Positions 50,135 to 58,696 of a DNA stretch of 64,000 bases are shown here, in pieces. A model generated the notes under the pieces. The model had not been told where the DNA came from and searched no databases. It saw only the letters and a program-made list of their open reading frames with translations. Position numbers and translations under genes: made by a program. This DNA is from Christensenella sp. UBA2853. GTDB taxonomy: Bacteria; Bacillota; Clostridia; Christensenellales; Aristaeellaceae. The first letter of the stretch is position 1. Each line of letters opens with the position of its first letter. Where the stretch lies: positions 1 to 64,000 of the forward strand of contig DEFL01000057.1 in the NCBI GenBank assembly GCA_002350845.1, read 5' to 3'.

Positions 50135-51460
50135 ATGTTCTCCAAAAAAGATCTTCAGGCCCTCCTGCTGCCGCTCCTCTTTGAGCAGCTGCTGGTCGTG
50201 CTCGTGGGCATGATGGACACGGTCATGGTTTCTTCCTGCGGTGAAGCTTCGGTCAGCGGTGTTTCCCTTGTCGATTCCATCAATGTCCTGCTCATTCAGT
50301 TCCTCGGCGCCCTGGCCACCGGCGGTGCTGTCGTCACGTCCCAGTATCTCGGGCACGGCGATCTCCGGGTTGCACAGGCCTCCGCCCGCCAGCTCTACTA
50401 TATTGCCCTGCTCTTTTCCGGGATCTTTACCGTCATCTGCCTTGCCCTGCGCTCCTTCCTCCTCTCCACCATCTTTGGCAGCATTGAGGCGGACGTCATG
50501 GAGGCGGCGCTCGGGTATTTCCTGATGACCGCGCTCTCCTTCCCGTTCCTGGCCATGTACAATGCCAGTGCGGCCCTGCTGCGGTCCATGGGCAGAAGCC
50601 GGTGCACGCTGAGCACGAGCATGATCATGAACATCATCAACATCACCGGTAATGCCATCACCATCTATGCCCTCGGCATGGGTGCGCTCGGCGCCGGTCT
50701 GGCCACCCTGATTTCCCGCGCGGCAGCCTCCATCTACATTACCCGGTATCTCCGTGAGCCGGACAGCCAGATCCCCTTCCCGAACCTTCTGCGCTACGAG
50801 CACCGGCCGGACCTGATCCGGAAGATCCTCTCCATCGGGCTCCCCAATGGCTTTGAAAACAGCCTGTTCCAGCTGGGCAAGCTCCTGCTGGTGCGCATGG
50901 TGGCCGGGTTTGGCACGACCAGCATTGCGGCCAATGCGGTGGGCAACACCATCGCTACGATTCAGGTGCTGCCGGGGTCGGCGATCTCGCTCGGCATGAT
51001 CACGGTCGTCGGGCAGTGCGTCGGCGCGCACCGGATGGATGAAGCGCGCAGGTATACCTGGCTGCTCATGAAGCTCTCCTATCTGTGCATGAGTGTGCTC
51101 AACATCTTCATGCTCTGCCTGACCCCGGTCATCACAGCGCCCTTCCAGCTGACCGCTGAGACCGAAGCGCTGGCCAAGACGGTCATTGTGATCCACGGCC
51201 TTGGTTCCATCTTTGCCTGGCCCATGTCCTTCGTTTTCCCCAATGCCCTGCGCGCAGCCGGGGATGCCCGCTTTACCATGATCGTCTCGTCCGTTTCCAT
51301 GCTGGTCTTCCGCCTCGGCTTCGGCTACATCCTCTCCATTGCCTGCGGGATGGGGCTGGTCGGCATCTGGATCGCCATGCAGATTGACTGGCTGGTCCGC
51401 ATCACCTGCTTCCTGATTCGCTTCCACGGGCATGCCTGGGAGACGAAGGGGCTGGTCTGA
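50135..51460 (+). CDS. MATE-family efflux transporter
   Basis: 441 residues, 12 predicted membrane helices in two related halves. ALLLPLLFEQLLVVLVGMMDTVMVS in TM1 and GEASVSGVSLVDSIN are typical MATE features; a second-half counterpart reads SIGLPNGFENSLFQLGK. Expected to export cationic or drug-like compounds with sodium or proton coupling. A weak AAGGA-type site precedes the ATG. The gene stands between DUF554 and rpmB, each with separate signals. Confidence 0.92.
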   Translation: MFSKKDLQALLLPLLFEQLLVVLVGMMDTVMVSSCGEASVSGVSLVDSINVLLIQFLGALATGGAVVTSQYLGHGDLRVAQASARQLYYIALLFSGIFTVICLALRSFLLSTIFGSIEADVMEAALGYFLMTALSFPFLAMYNASAALLRSMGRSRCTLSTSMIMNIINITGNAITIYALGMGALGAGLATLISRAAASIYITRYLREPDSQIPFPNLLRYEHRPDLIRKILSIGLPNGFENSLFQLGKLLLVRMVAGFGTTSIAANAVGNTIATIQVLPGSAISLGMITVVGQCVGAHRMDEARRYTWLLMKLSYLCMSVLNIFMLCLTPVITAPFQLTAETEALAKTVIVIHGLGSIFAWPMSFVFPNALRAAGDARFTMIVSSVSMLVFRLGFGYILSIACGMGLVGIWIAMQIDWLVRITCFLIRFHGHAWETKGLV

Positions 51461-51499
51461 TCGTATTCCTTCGGAGAGAAGGAACTGCGAATTTTCTTC

Positions 51500-51528
51500 T
51501 TGCAATTTCGATGCGCTCATGATAGAAT
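51500..51528 (+). promoter_or_regulatory. Promoter of rpmB
   Basis: -35 TTGCAA (51500-51505), 17-base spacer, -10 TAGAAT (51523-51528), about 47 bases before the start codon. Confidence 0.7.
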
Positions 51529-51574
51529 ACACCCGCTTTGATGTGTCTTGACTCCAACGAGGAGGGGAATGATC

Positions 51575-51796
51575 ATGGGCAAGTTTTGTCAGATCTGCGG
51601 CAAAGGCCAGCTGAACGGCAATCTGGTCAGCCATTCCAACCGCAAGACCCACACAAAATGGGCACCCAATGTGCAGAGTGTTCATGTTGTGATCAATGGG
51701 GCTAGCAAGCGGATGAATGTCTGCACTCGCTGCCTGCGCTCCGGCAATGTCCAGCGCGCGCTGCCGAAGACCCACGATGATGCAGTTGAGGCATAA
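51575..51796 (+). CDS. rpmB: 50S ribosomal protein L28
   Basis: 73 residues. GKFCQICGKGQLNGNLVSHSNRKT and VCTRCLRSGNVQRA are canonical; the two CxxC pairs show the zinc-binding form of L28. The ATG at 51575 has GGAGGGG upstream; nine preceding in-frame codons are not part of the protein. Single gene with its own promoter and terminator. Confidence 0.98.
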   Translation: MGKFCQICGKGQLNGNLVSHSNRKTHTKWAPNVQSVHVVINGASKRMNVCTRCLRSGNVQRALPKTHDDAVEA

Positions 51797-51802
51797 CAAA
51801 AG

Positions 51803-51829
51803 AAGCGGTGTGAAAACCGCTTTTTTTGT
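51803..51829 (+). terminator. Terminator of rpmB
   Basis: Stem AAGCGGT / ACCGCTT (51803-51809 and 51816-51822) followed by seven or more T. Confidence 0.85.
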
Positions 51830-51852
51830 TTCCTTTCCTGTCTGTTTCCACG

Positions 51853-51878
51853 AAAAAAACGGCCGAAGCCGTTTTTTT
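51853..51878. terminator. Second, bidirectional terminator
   Basis: AAAAAAACGGC / GCCGTTTTTTT perfect 11-bp inverted repeat with a CGAA tetraloop, lying just past the stop of the DegV gene on minus and after rpmB on plus. Confidence 0.85.
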
Positions 51879-51886
51879 TATTGTCC

Positions 51887-52735
51887 TTATGAGCGCTCAA
51901 TCCAGGAGACAGCGACCAGTCCGGGCCCGACATGCGTGCCGATGACGGCCCCGACGCCCATGGTAATGATCTCCGGCAGTTCCATTCTCTGGCTCTCAAA
52001 GAAGGCTTTCAGTTTCTCGACATCCTCGGGGCAGTCACAGCCGGCAATCACCAGCGGACAGTCCAGGCGCGGCGGGTACTGCTGGAGCTTTTCCAGATAC
52101 CAGTTTCTCGCCTTCCCTCGCCCGCGGATCAGTCCGGCCTGAAGGATGGAACCTTCCTCAAACTTCAGCATGGGCTTGATCGAAAGCGCCGTGCCCATCT
52201 TGGCCACCAGCGGTGAGAGACGTCCGCCCATGACCAGGTATTTGAGATCCTCCGCCTGACCGAAGCAGCGCTGATGGTCACGGAAGGCGGTAATGAGCTC
52301 CGCAAGCTCCCGCGCGGAGGAATAGACTTTCGCTTTCGCTGCCGCCATGCGCACGAGCAGCGCCTGGCCGGAGATCGCGATGAGCGAGTCAATGATCACC
52401 AGCCGCTCCGGCTGCTCCAGCATGCCTTTGGCCGTTTGCGCCGACTGATAGCACCCCGAAATCTTCGAGGAGCCTGAGATATACAGCACTTCCCTTTCCG
52501 GGTCCTTCAGCAGGTTCTCAAAGATTTCCAGAAAGACCGTGGGCGGTACCTGACTGGTCTTGGGCAGCTCGGTGGCTGTCCGCAGTCTTGCAAAGAATTC
52601 TTCCCTTGAAATATCAAACCCTTCACGGTATTCGTGTGTGCCGAAGCGCACCGTGAGGGGAATCAGAACGACACCAAGCGACTCCGCTTCACTGGGCGTG
52701 AGATCGGACATGCTGTCTGTCACAATCGTAATCAT
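51887..52735 (-). CDS. DegV family fatty-acid-binding protein
   Basis: 282 residues from ATG 52735 (GGGGAGG five bases upstream). The N-terminus ITIVTDSMSDLTPSEAE is the DegV signature; SQVPPTVFLEIFENL and SIKPMLKFEEG are further conserved segments. DegV proteins bind fatty acids and can act as FakB, presenting fatty acid to the kinase FakA; no fakA is seen in the window. Single gene with its own promoter and terminator. Confidence 0.95.
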   Translation of the reverse strand: MITIVTDSMSDLTPSEAESLGVVLIPLTVRFGTHEYREGFDISREEFFARLRTATELPKTSQVPPTVFLEIFENLLKDPEREVLYISGSSKISGCYQSAQTAKGMLEQPERLVIIDSLIAISGQALLVRMAAAKAKVYSSARELAELITAFRDHQRCFGQAEDLKYLVMGGRLSPLVAKMGTALSIKPMLKFEEGSILQAGLIRGRGKARNWYLEKLQQYPPRLDCPLVIAGCDCPEDVEKLKAFFESQRMELPEIITMGVGAVIGTHVGPGLVAVSWIERS

Positions 52736-52767
52736 GAGGTCCTCCCCGTGAAAAAAATTCAAGTGGG

Positions 52768-52796
52768 ACATTAGCACAACACGGCATGCATGTCAA
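52768..52796 (-). promoter_or_regulatory. Promoter of the DegV gene
   Basis: Minus strand: -35 TTGACA (52791-52796), 17-base spacer, -10 TAATGT (52768-52773), about 30 bases before the start codon. Confidence 0.7.
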
Positions 52797-52799
52797 GCG

Positions 52800-54107
52800 T
52801 CACGAATGATCCACCAGACGCCGCAGGCCTTTGGGATAGTGGTTTTTCATCACAAGCCCTGTGACTTTCCCCCAGCCGAGCGGAAGCCCGTCAAACGTCG
52901 GCAGCACATAGCCCTTGTGCTCCTCGTGCATCTGCACGGTTTCGCCCTGCAGGTAGCGGATGGCTTCCTCCTCGGAGATTTCCACCCTCTCCACATCCGG
53001 CGGGCAGTCGCACACGGCCCAGGCATGGTCCGGGGTAAAGATGCCCTTTCGCACTTCGCCCAGGTGCACCCCTGCGCGCAGAACTCTCACTCCGTTCAGG
53101 TCCGGACATCCGGGGAGTGTAAAGATGGTGCTCCCCAGCATGGACAGACTGTGCGGCACTGCGTGCACCGCCTTTTCCATCGCGCTGCGCACGTTTTTTT
53201 CATCCGGGCAGCGGGAAGGCGCGGCGATCGGCCGGCTGTCCCCTTCCCTCCGCACAAACCTTGCGGCAAACTGGCCTTCGCCCCGGATTCTGTGGGGATA
53301 GCAGGTATAGTATCCCGCTTTCCCGTCCACGCCGGGCAGCAGAAAGGGATCCAGGACAAAGTCCGGGTGTGCCTTCAGGAACCATTCGACATTCTCTTCA
53401 TTCTCGCTGCGGTTCATGGTGCAGGTGGAATACACCAGTCGGCCTCCGCCGCGCACCATCTGTGCTGCCTGATCAAGAATCTCCCTCTGACGCGCACAGC
53501 AGCCGCGGACAGACTCTGCGGACCATTCCTCCCGGGTTTCCGGATGTCTGCGGAACATGCCCTCTCCGGAGCACGGCGCATCCACCAGCACCGCGTCAAA
53601 GGCTTCGGGCCATTTGCGCGCGAGCTGAGACGGGTCCGCGGAGACGACCAGGGCATTGCTGACGCCCATGCGCTCCACGTTGCGCGACAGGATCTGTGCG
53701 CGCTTGGGCACAATCTCATTGGTGACCAGGAGTCCCTGCCCCTGCATGGCGGCCGCCAGCTGCGTGGTTTTCCCGCCCGGGGCCGCACACAGGTCGAGCA
53801 CTGTTTCCCCGGGCTGCACATCGAGCACGGCTGCCGGCAGCATGGCGCTCGGCTCCTGCAGGTACCAGGCCCCGGCCTCATGCAGCACCTGCAGCCCGCA
53901 GCGGGAGTCCATGGAAAGATAGTATCCGTCCCTGCACCAGGGCACAGCCGCGCCCAGGCCCTCAGGCTGAAGATGGGAAGGCTGCTTGCGGGGATTGAGT
54001 CTCACGCCGCGCAGGGCTTCCTGCGCATACGAGGCACAGAACGCCTCGAATTCGTCTCCCAGCTGTCCCTGCATGGCTTCCAGGAATGCCGCGGGCAGAT
54101 CATGCAT
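52800..54107 (-). CDS. RsmF/NOL1-NOP2-Sun family rRNA cytosine methyltransferase
   Basis: 435 residues from ATG 54107, which overlaps the stop of the upstream gene by eight bases and has AGGA upstream; the long in-frame extension beyond it is unsupported. The SAM-binding motif is DLCAAPGGKTTQLA, and the two catalytic cysteines are in DAPCSGEGMFRR and STCTMNRSENE. A C-terminal RsmF-type extension (about 300-435, with PUA-like features) is present. Methylates cytosine C5 in 16S rRNA in characterised relatives; the exact position is not readable. Confidence 0.92.
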   Translation of the reverse strand: MHDLPAAFLEAMQGQLGDEFEAFCASYAQEALRGVRLNPRKQPSHLQPEGLGAAVPWCRDGYYLSMDSRCGLQVLHEAGAWYLQEPSAMLPAAVLDVQPGETVLDLCAAPGGKTTQLAAAMQGQGLLVTNEIVPKRAQILSRNVERMGVSNALVVSADPSQLARKWPEAFDAVLVDAPCSGEGMFRRHPETREEWSAESVRGCCARQREILDQAAQMVRGGGRLVYSTCTMNRSENEENVEWFLKAHPDFVLDPFLLPGVDGKAGYYTCYPHRIRGEGQFAARFVRREGDSRPIAAPSRCPDEKNVRSAMEKAVHAVPHSLSMLGSTIFTLPGCPDLNGVRVLRAGVHLGEVRKGIFTPDHAWAVCDCPPDVERVEISEEEAIRYLQGETVQMHEEHKGYVLPTFDGLPLGWGKVTGLVMKNHYPKGLRRLVDHS

Positions 54108-54825
54108 CGTCCTGTTTCTCCTTTTCACTGCGCTTTTTCCGGATACCGACCGGTTCCGGACTCTTCCACTGCGGCGGAATATACGGTTCATTGTATGCGT
54201 CGCGCGCATCCACCGGCGGCGGGGCTGCGGTATACCGGAGCGGATCCGGTTCCGCCTCATCCTCAGCGAGGATCTTGCGGATCAGATGCCGCAGTCCGCC
54301 GGTCTTCTCCTTCGTTTTCACATGGCGCCTGCGTCTGTGCTCTTCCGGCACGATCTCGGCATCCATTTCTTCCATGACCTGGATTTCTTCCCCGGTCTCT
54401 TCGGTTTCCTCCTGCGCCGTACTGTACTCCACATCGGTCATGGGGTCCATATACACCAGGTTCTCGGGGCTTCGCTGGAGGCCTGTATCCGGAATCACAT
54501 ACGCGTCATCCTCCGGCACGCTTCCGACCGTCGGCATGCTCTGCGCTGCAGCCCGGCTTGCCTTCACCCTCGGCTTTCCCCGGTGTCTCAGGCGGCGGAA
54601 AAAGCTGCGCCAGACTTCAAACGGCCGCCACCGGAAGAGATACACCGTCAGGTCAATCGCGGTCCCAACCACAAGCAGAATAATCAGAAGAAGCACCCAG
54701 TTGTTCGCAATAAAGGTCAGCAGGCTCAGGTGCTCCGGCTGCGTGACGGCACCATATATCATCTGGATGACTGACTTCAGCCAGCTGAAAAAGGCAGAGA
54801 AGATCACATTGGAAATATTGTTCAT
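54100..54825 (-). CDS. Membrane protein of unknown function next to cdaR
   Basis: 241 residues from ATG 54825 (GGAGG five bases upstream). An N-terminal hydrophobic stretch and one strong membrane helix (about 38-64, NNWVLLLIILLVVGTAIDL) are followed by a long cytoplasmic tail with alternating acidic (EETEETGEEIQ) and basic (EEHRRRRHVKTKEKT) segments and a proline-rich end. No family is recognised. Located between cdaR, from which a terminator separates it, and an rRNA methyltransferase gene that it overlaps. Confidence 0.72.
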   Translation of the reverse strand: MNNISNVIFSAFFSWLKSVIQMIYGAVTQPEHLSLLTFIANNWVLLLIILLVVGTAIDLTVYLFRWRPFEVWRSFFRRLRHRGKPRVKASRAAAQSMPTVGSVPEDDAYVIPDTGLQRSPENLVYMDPMTDVEYSTAQEETEETGEEIQVMEEMDAEIVPEEHRRRRHVKTKEKTGGLRHLIRKILAEDEAEPDPLRYTAAPPPVDARDAYNEPYIPPQWKSPEPVGIRKKRSEKEKQDDA

Positions 54826-54838
54826 GCTGCCCTCCGTC

Positions 54839-54877
54839 AAAAAAAGCAAGTGAAGCAGCGAAGACTGCCTCACCTGC
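54839..54877 (-). terminator. Terminator of the cdaA-cdaR operon
   Basis: Imperfect 13-bp stem (54846-54858 and 54865-54877, with two G-T positions) and a 6-base loop, followed on the minus strand by seven T. It lies directly after the cdaR stop. Confidence 0.75.
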
Positions 54878-54882
54878 ATGCT

Positions 54883-56205
54883 TTATTTCGATCTCACAGT
54901 CAGCGTTACCGCAGAGGGTGAAGTCTTCACCGTGTATTCCTGTCCATCATCCCCGGATATTTCACACAGGACAGGCAGCTCATAGGTGCCCTCTTCTGTC
55001 AGGCCGGCTGCATCGACCCGCAGGAGCAGCTGAGATCCCTTGAGGGAGTTCAGCCAGTTGAGCGGACCCTGCACGGTCACAATATCGGCATACCGTTCTT
55101 CGAGCACCGCGCTGAGATTCGCTTCGGCACCGGTGACATTGATCCGGACGTCCGTAAAGACCTTCTCAGAGATCACTTCGCCGATTTCCACGGACACCGT
55201 CACGGAGTCCTGGCTCATATAGACCAGTTCACTGGGGCGTCTGAGGCGCACATTCTGCGTGAAGGATTCCTTGCGGCCCGTGACATCCACGGTCAGGTCC
55301 GTAAAGATGCTGTCGAGGTTCTCCAGCGTATCCGCGCGTCCGGCCACCCGGATCTTATCCGGTGAGAAGGTCACGGACTTCACCTCGTAGCCTTCGGCAG
55401 GCACGCCGGTGATCACGCCGGTCTGGGAGAAGGTCAGCAGCTTGGTCGGATACACCGTCTGCTCCGCAATCACGGAATCGACGAGAACGGACATGCTTGT
55501 GACTTCGAGCAGGTCGCTCTCCACGGTCTGATTCTGCTGGTCCACCAGGCGGAACGAGAGCGCGGAGCGCTGCACGCCTTCCACCGCGGGCACGGTGGAC
55601 AGATCCTGCACGACCTCTGCGCGGACCACGGACTCGACAATCGAGCGCGGGCCGGAAACCGTGAGGGTGGTGGGATCGAGCGTGGTGGAAGTGGTATACC
55701 AGCCGTCAGCCATTTCGCCCACGGTCTCGCGGACGATCGGAATCCGGTTTCTGGTGATGTATTCCTCGACTTCCAGGGTGACCGAGGCCGGCGTCACTTC
55801 CAGCACGGTGCCGTAGGAGGAGGAATTGGTGGTCAGGATACGCACCTGCTGGGTGCCGGCAGAGCGCACGCGGCTCAGGTCGATTCTCGGGACAAAGTTT
55901 GCCGCACTCACGGTCTGATACTGCATCTGCGGGACCGAGGCGCGGATGGTGACATCCTGGATCTGATCACTCAGGTCATTGGTCACGATGAAGCCGTTGC
56001 GCTTCATGTTATCCGTGCCGGACACGGTCAGCGTCACATCGGGAATCGTTTTTTCTCTGGTGATCGTCGGGTCCTGTGCAATCAGCACCGACCAGATCAC
56101 TGCCGCAAGAAACAGGGAGAGCAGTTTATAGCCCCAGTTCCTCGTCAGCAGTTTCTTCAGTTCTTCCCGGAGGATTTTCCATTTGGAGGAAAATGAATTG
56201 CTCAT
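54883..56205 (-). CDS. cdaR: CdaA regulator CdaR, YbbR-domain protein
   Basis: 440 residues. An N-terminal membrane helix (about 28-48, YKLLSLFLAAVIWSVLI) is followed by four successive YbbR-like beta-rich repeats outside the membrane (for example VTLTVSGTDN, LTVSGPRSIVE, IRVAGRADTLE and VTVQGPLNWLN). CdaR modulates the diadenylate cyclase CdaA in other Firmicutes. Start ATG 56205 has AGGAGG upstream and overlaps the cdaA stop by 4 bases (ATGA). Confidence 0.9.
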   Translation of the reverse strand: MSNSFSSKWKILREELKKLLTRNWGYKLLSLFLAAVIWSVLIAQDPTITREKTIPDVTLTVSGTDNMKRNGFIVTNDLSDQIQDVTIRASVPQMQYQTVSAANFVPRIDLSRVRSAGTQQVRILTTNSSSYGTVLEVTPASVTLEVEEYITRNRIPIVRETVGEMADGWYTTSTTLDPTTLTVSGPRSIVESVVRAEVVQDLSTVPAVEGVQRSALSFRLVDQQNQTVESDLLEVTSMSVLVDSVIAEQTVYPTKLLTFSQTGVITGVPAEGYEVKSVTFSPDKIRVAGRADTLENLDSIFTDLTVDVTGRKESFTQNVRLRRPSELVYMSQDSVTVSVEIGEVISEKVFTDVRINVTGAEANLSAVLEERYADIVTVQGPLNWLNSLKGSQLLLRVDAAGLTEEGTYELPVLCEISGDDGQEYTVKTSPSAVTLTVRSK

Positions 56206-57050
56206 GCCTTCTCCTCCTTTCCGAACTGGAAGAGACGCTTCCACGGGCTGGCCTGCTTGTGGAACAGATCATTGAGCATGCTGCGCAGGGAATTCTCATC
56301 GAGCCCGCGGCTGATTTCGCCGCCTCTCGCATAGGAGATGATGCCCGTTTCCTCGGAAACAATCAGCGAGAGCGCATCGGTCGTCTCCGTCAGGCCGATC
56401 GCGGCGCGGTGGCGGGTGCCGAGCTCACGGCTCACATTGCGGTTTTCCGTCAGCGGAAGAATGCAGGCGGCCGCGACCACGCGCGTTCCGCTCACCACCA
56501 CTGCTCCGTCATGGAGCGGTGTGTTGGGTTCAAAGATGTTTTCCAGCAGCGGAGAAGAGACTGCAGCGTCAATATAGGTGCCGGTCTCCACATACTCCTT
56601 GAGGCCGGTTTTCTGTTCGATGACAATCAGCGCACCCACACGCCTGCGGCTGAGGGAAACGCAGCATTCCACAATCCCGTCAATGGCTTTGGTCACTTCA
56701 TCATTGTCTTCCCGGCGGGAGGAGGAATTGAGACCTGCCCCGCGTCCGACCTGTTCGAGGGCATGACGCAGTTCCGGCTGGAAGAGAATCACCAGAACGA
56801 TTGCGCCATTCTGGACCACGGTTGCAAGGAGCCAGTTGAGTGCTGTAAGACCGATCATATTGCTGACCAGGGAGGCAAGGATCAGAAGGCCGAATCCCTT
56901 GAGAACGGCGCTTCCGCGTGTATGTCGAATGAGCATCAGGATCTCATAGAGAACCACTGCCACGATCACAATATCCAGTATATCTGCCAGCCCCAACCTG
57001 TGAATCAAATTCCAGTACGCGTTTTGCAATGTCTGCACACTGATATTCAA
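56202..57050 (-). CDS. cdaA: Diadenylate cyclase CdaA
   Basis: 282 residues from a TTG start (GAGG nine bases upstream). Three membrane helices (about 20-90) precede the DAC domain, where the catalytic DGA (in LHDGAVVVSG, near 179) and RHR (in GTRHRAAIGL, near 213) are intact. It condenses two ATP into c-di-AMP, a signal for potassium, osmotic and wall homeostasis in Firmicutes. A candidate -10 (TATACT, 57091-57096) lies upstream. In many Firmicutes glmM follows cdaR; here it does not. Confidence 0.95.
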   Translation of the reverse strand: MNISVQTLQNAYWNLIHRLGLADILDIVIVAVVLYEILMLIRHTRGSAVLKGFGLLILASLVSNMIGLTALNWLLATVVQNGAIVLVILFQPELRHALEQVGRGAGLNSSSRREDNDEVTKAIDGIVECCVSLSRRRVGALIVIEQKTGLKEYVETGTYIDAAVSSPLLENIFEPNTPLHDGAVVVSGTRVVAAACILPLTENRNVSRELGTRHRAAIGLTETTDALSLIVSEETGIISYARGGEISRGLDENSLRSMLNDLFHKQASPWKRLFQFGKEEKA

Positions 57051-57160
57051 TGCAATCGCCTCACTTTCATTTCAGGATGGGTTCCTTTGAAGTATACACT
57101 ATTTACGAATGAAAACCTAGATTTGTTCCCGGTTTTTTCACATTATTTTTTTCCATGCAA

Positions 57161-57188
57161 AAAGAGGACAGACGCTGCTGTCCCCTTT
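57161..57188 (-). terminator. Terminator of the purine operon
   Basis: 11-bp stem AAAGAGGACAG / CTGTCCCCTTT (57161-57171 and 57178-57188, one mismatch) with a 6-base loop, followed on the minus strand by TT and a T-rich stretch; located just after purB. Confidence 0.75.
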
Positions 57189-57202
57189 GTTCTTATTGGT
57201 CT

Positions 57203-58636
57203 TTAGACGGTCAATTCGACCTGTCCGCCGGCTTCCCCGGCCGTTTCCTTCAGCAGCGGACGGATGATCTCGTCGAGATATTCCGTGACCTGCTCGGCGG
57301 AGCGGCCGGTATAGTTTTCAGGCTTGAGCACCGCGCGGAGATCCTCTTCATTGAGCTGGAAGGAGGGATCGGCTGCGACGCGCTCGATCATATCGTTCTC
57401 CCCGCCCTCTTCCTTGACGTGACGGGCCGCGAGCTGTGCATGCACGCGGAGCTTTTCGTGGAGTTCCTGACGGTTGCCGCCCTTTTCCACAGCGTCCATC
57501 ATGATGTTTTCAGTCGCCATGAAGGGCAGTTCGCGCATGACTCTCTGGCGGATGACCTTTTCATAGACCACCATGCCGTCACACACGTTCATCATGATAT
57601 TGAGAATGGCATCCACGCCCAGGAATGCCTCCGCCACGGCAATGCGCTTGTTGGCCGAGTCATCGAGCGTTCTTTCAAAGAACTGGCAGGACGCGGTGAT
57701 CGCTGTATTGAGCGTATCCACCATCACATAGCGGCTGAGCGCGTCAATGCGCTCGCTGCGCATGGGATTGCGCTTGTACGGCATGGCGGAGGAGCCGATC
57801 TGGCTCTTTTCAAAGGGCTCTTCCATCTCCTTGAAGCTGGCCAGCAGGCGCATGTCATAGGCAAACTTGCTGGCAGACTGGGCAATCCCGGAGAGCACGG
57901 AAACCACCTGATAATCCACCTTGCGGGAATAGGTCTGTCCGGACACCGGGACCACCCGGCTCATCCCGAACATATCGGCAATGCGCTTTTCCACGCCGCG
58001 GACACGGGCTGTATCCCCGTGGAAGAGTTCCATAAAGCTGGCCTGCGTGCCCGTCGTGCCCTTGGAGCCCAGGAGCGCGAGGGACTGGATTCTGTGCTCG
58101 ACTTCCTCGTAATCCATATAGATTTCATTGAGCCAGAGGGTGGCGCGCTTGCCGACCGTGGTCAGCTGGGCCGGCTGCAGATGGGTGTAGGCCAGGCACG
58201 GGAGGGCCTTATAGCGGTCGGCAAAATCGGCCAGGAGGCTGATGACCGTCAGGAGCTTGGAACGCACGAGTTCCAGGGCTTCCTTCATGATCAGCACATC
58301 CGTGTTGTCGCCGACATAGCAGGATGTGGCGCCGAGGTGAATGATGCCGGCGGCATCCGGGCACTGCAGGCCGTACGCATAGACATGACTCATGACGTCA
58401 TGGCGGACTTCCCGCTCACGTGCACGGGCCACATCATAATTGATGTCGTCCTTATGAGCTTCCAGCTGGGCAATCTGTTCGTCGGTGATGTCCAGGCCCT
58501 CGGCCTGTTCAGCCCTGGCCAGTGCAATCCACAGTCTGCGCCAGGTGCGGAACTTATGGTCCTCTGAAAACAGGAACTGCATTTCTTTGCTTGCGTAGCG
58601 TGTGGAAAAAGGGCTTACATAGCTGTCCGTCGCCAT
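57203..58636 (-). CDS. purB: Adenylosuccinate lyase
   Basis: 477 residues. The superfamily signature GSSAMPYKRNPMRSE (near 283) contains the flexible catalytic-loop serine, and HLGATSCYVGDNTD is the substrate-binding stretch. The enzyme catalyses two steps of purine synthesis, SAICAR to AICAR and adenylosuccinate to AMP, both releasing fumarate. Last gene of purE-purC-purO-purB; AAGGAGG seven bases before the ATG. An intercistronic hairpin (58662-58684) precedes it. Confidence 0.97.
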   Translation of the reverse strand: MATDSYVSPFSTRYASKEMQFLFSEDHKFRTWRRLWIALARAEQAEGLDITDEQIAQLEAHKDDINYDVARAREREVRHDVMSHVYAYGLQCPDAAGIIHLGATSCYVGDNTDVLIMKEALELVRSKLLTVISLLADFADRYKALPCLAYTHLQPAQLTTVGKRATLWLNEIYMDYEEVEHRIQSLALLGSKGTTGTQASFMELFHGDTARVRGVEKRIADMFGMSRVVPVSGQTYSRKVDYQVVSVLSGIAQSASKFAYDMRLLASFKEMEEPFEKSQIGSSAMPYKRNPMRSERIDALSRYVMVDTLNTAITASCQFFERTLDDSANKRIAVAEAFLGVDAILNIMMNVCDGMVVYEKVIRQRVMRELPFMATENIMMDAVEKGGNRQELHEKLRVHAQLAARHVKEEGGENDMIERVAADPSFQLNEEDLRAVLKPENYTGRSAEQVTEYLDEIIRPLLKETAGEAGGQVELTV

Positions 58637-58661
58637 CTTGCTGCCTCCTTGAACAAAGTCA

Positions 58662-58684
58662 GCGGCCGTAGAATGTGCGGCCGC
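58662..58684 (-). other. Intercistronic hairpin between purO and purB
   Basis: GCGGCCG (58662-58668) and CGGCCGC (58678-58684) form a perfect 7-bp GC stem with a 9-base loop. No T run follows on the minus strand, so it is unlikely to be a full terminator. Confidence 0.5.
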
Positions 58685-58696
58685 CGAAACAATGGA

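Noticed and set aside
50039..51799. A 586-codon minus-strand open frame across the MATE gene and rpmB
   Set aside because: Spans two separate plus-strand genes with their own signals; translation is low in hydrophobic structure and matches nothing.
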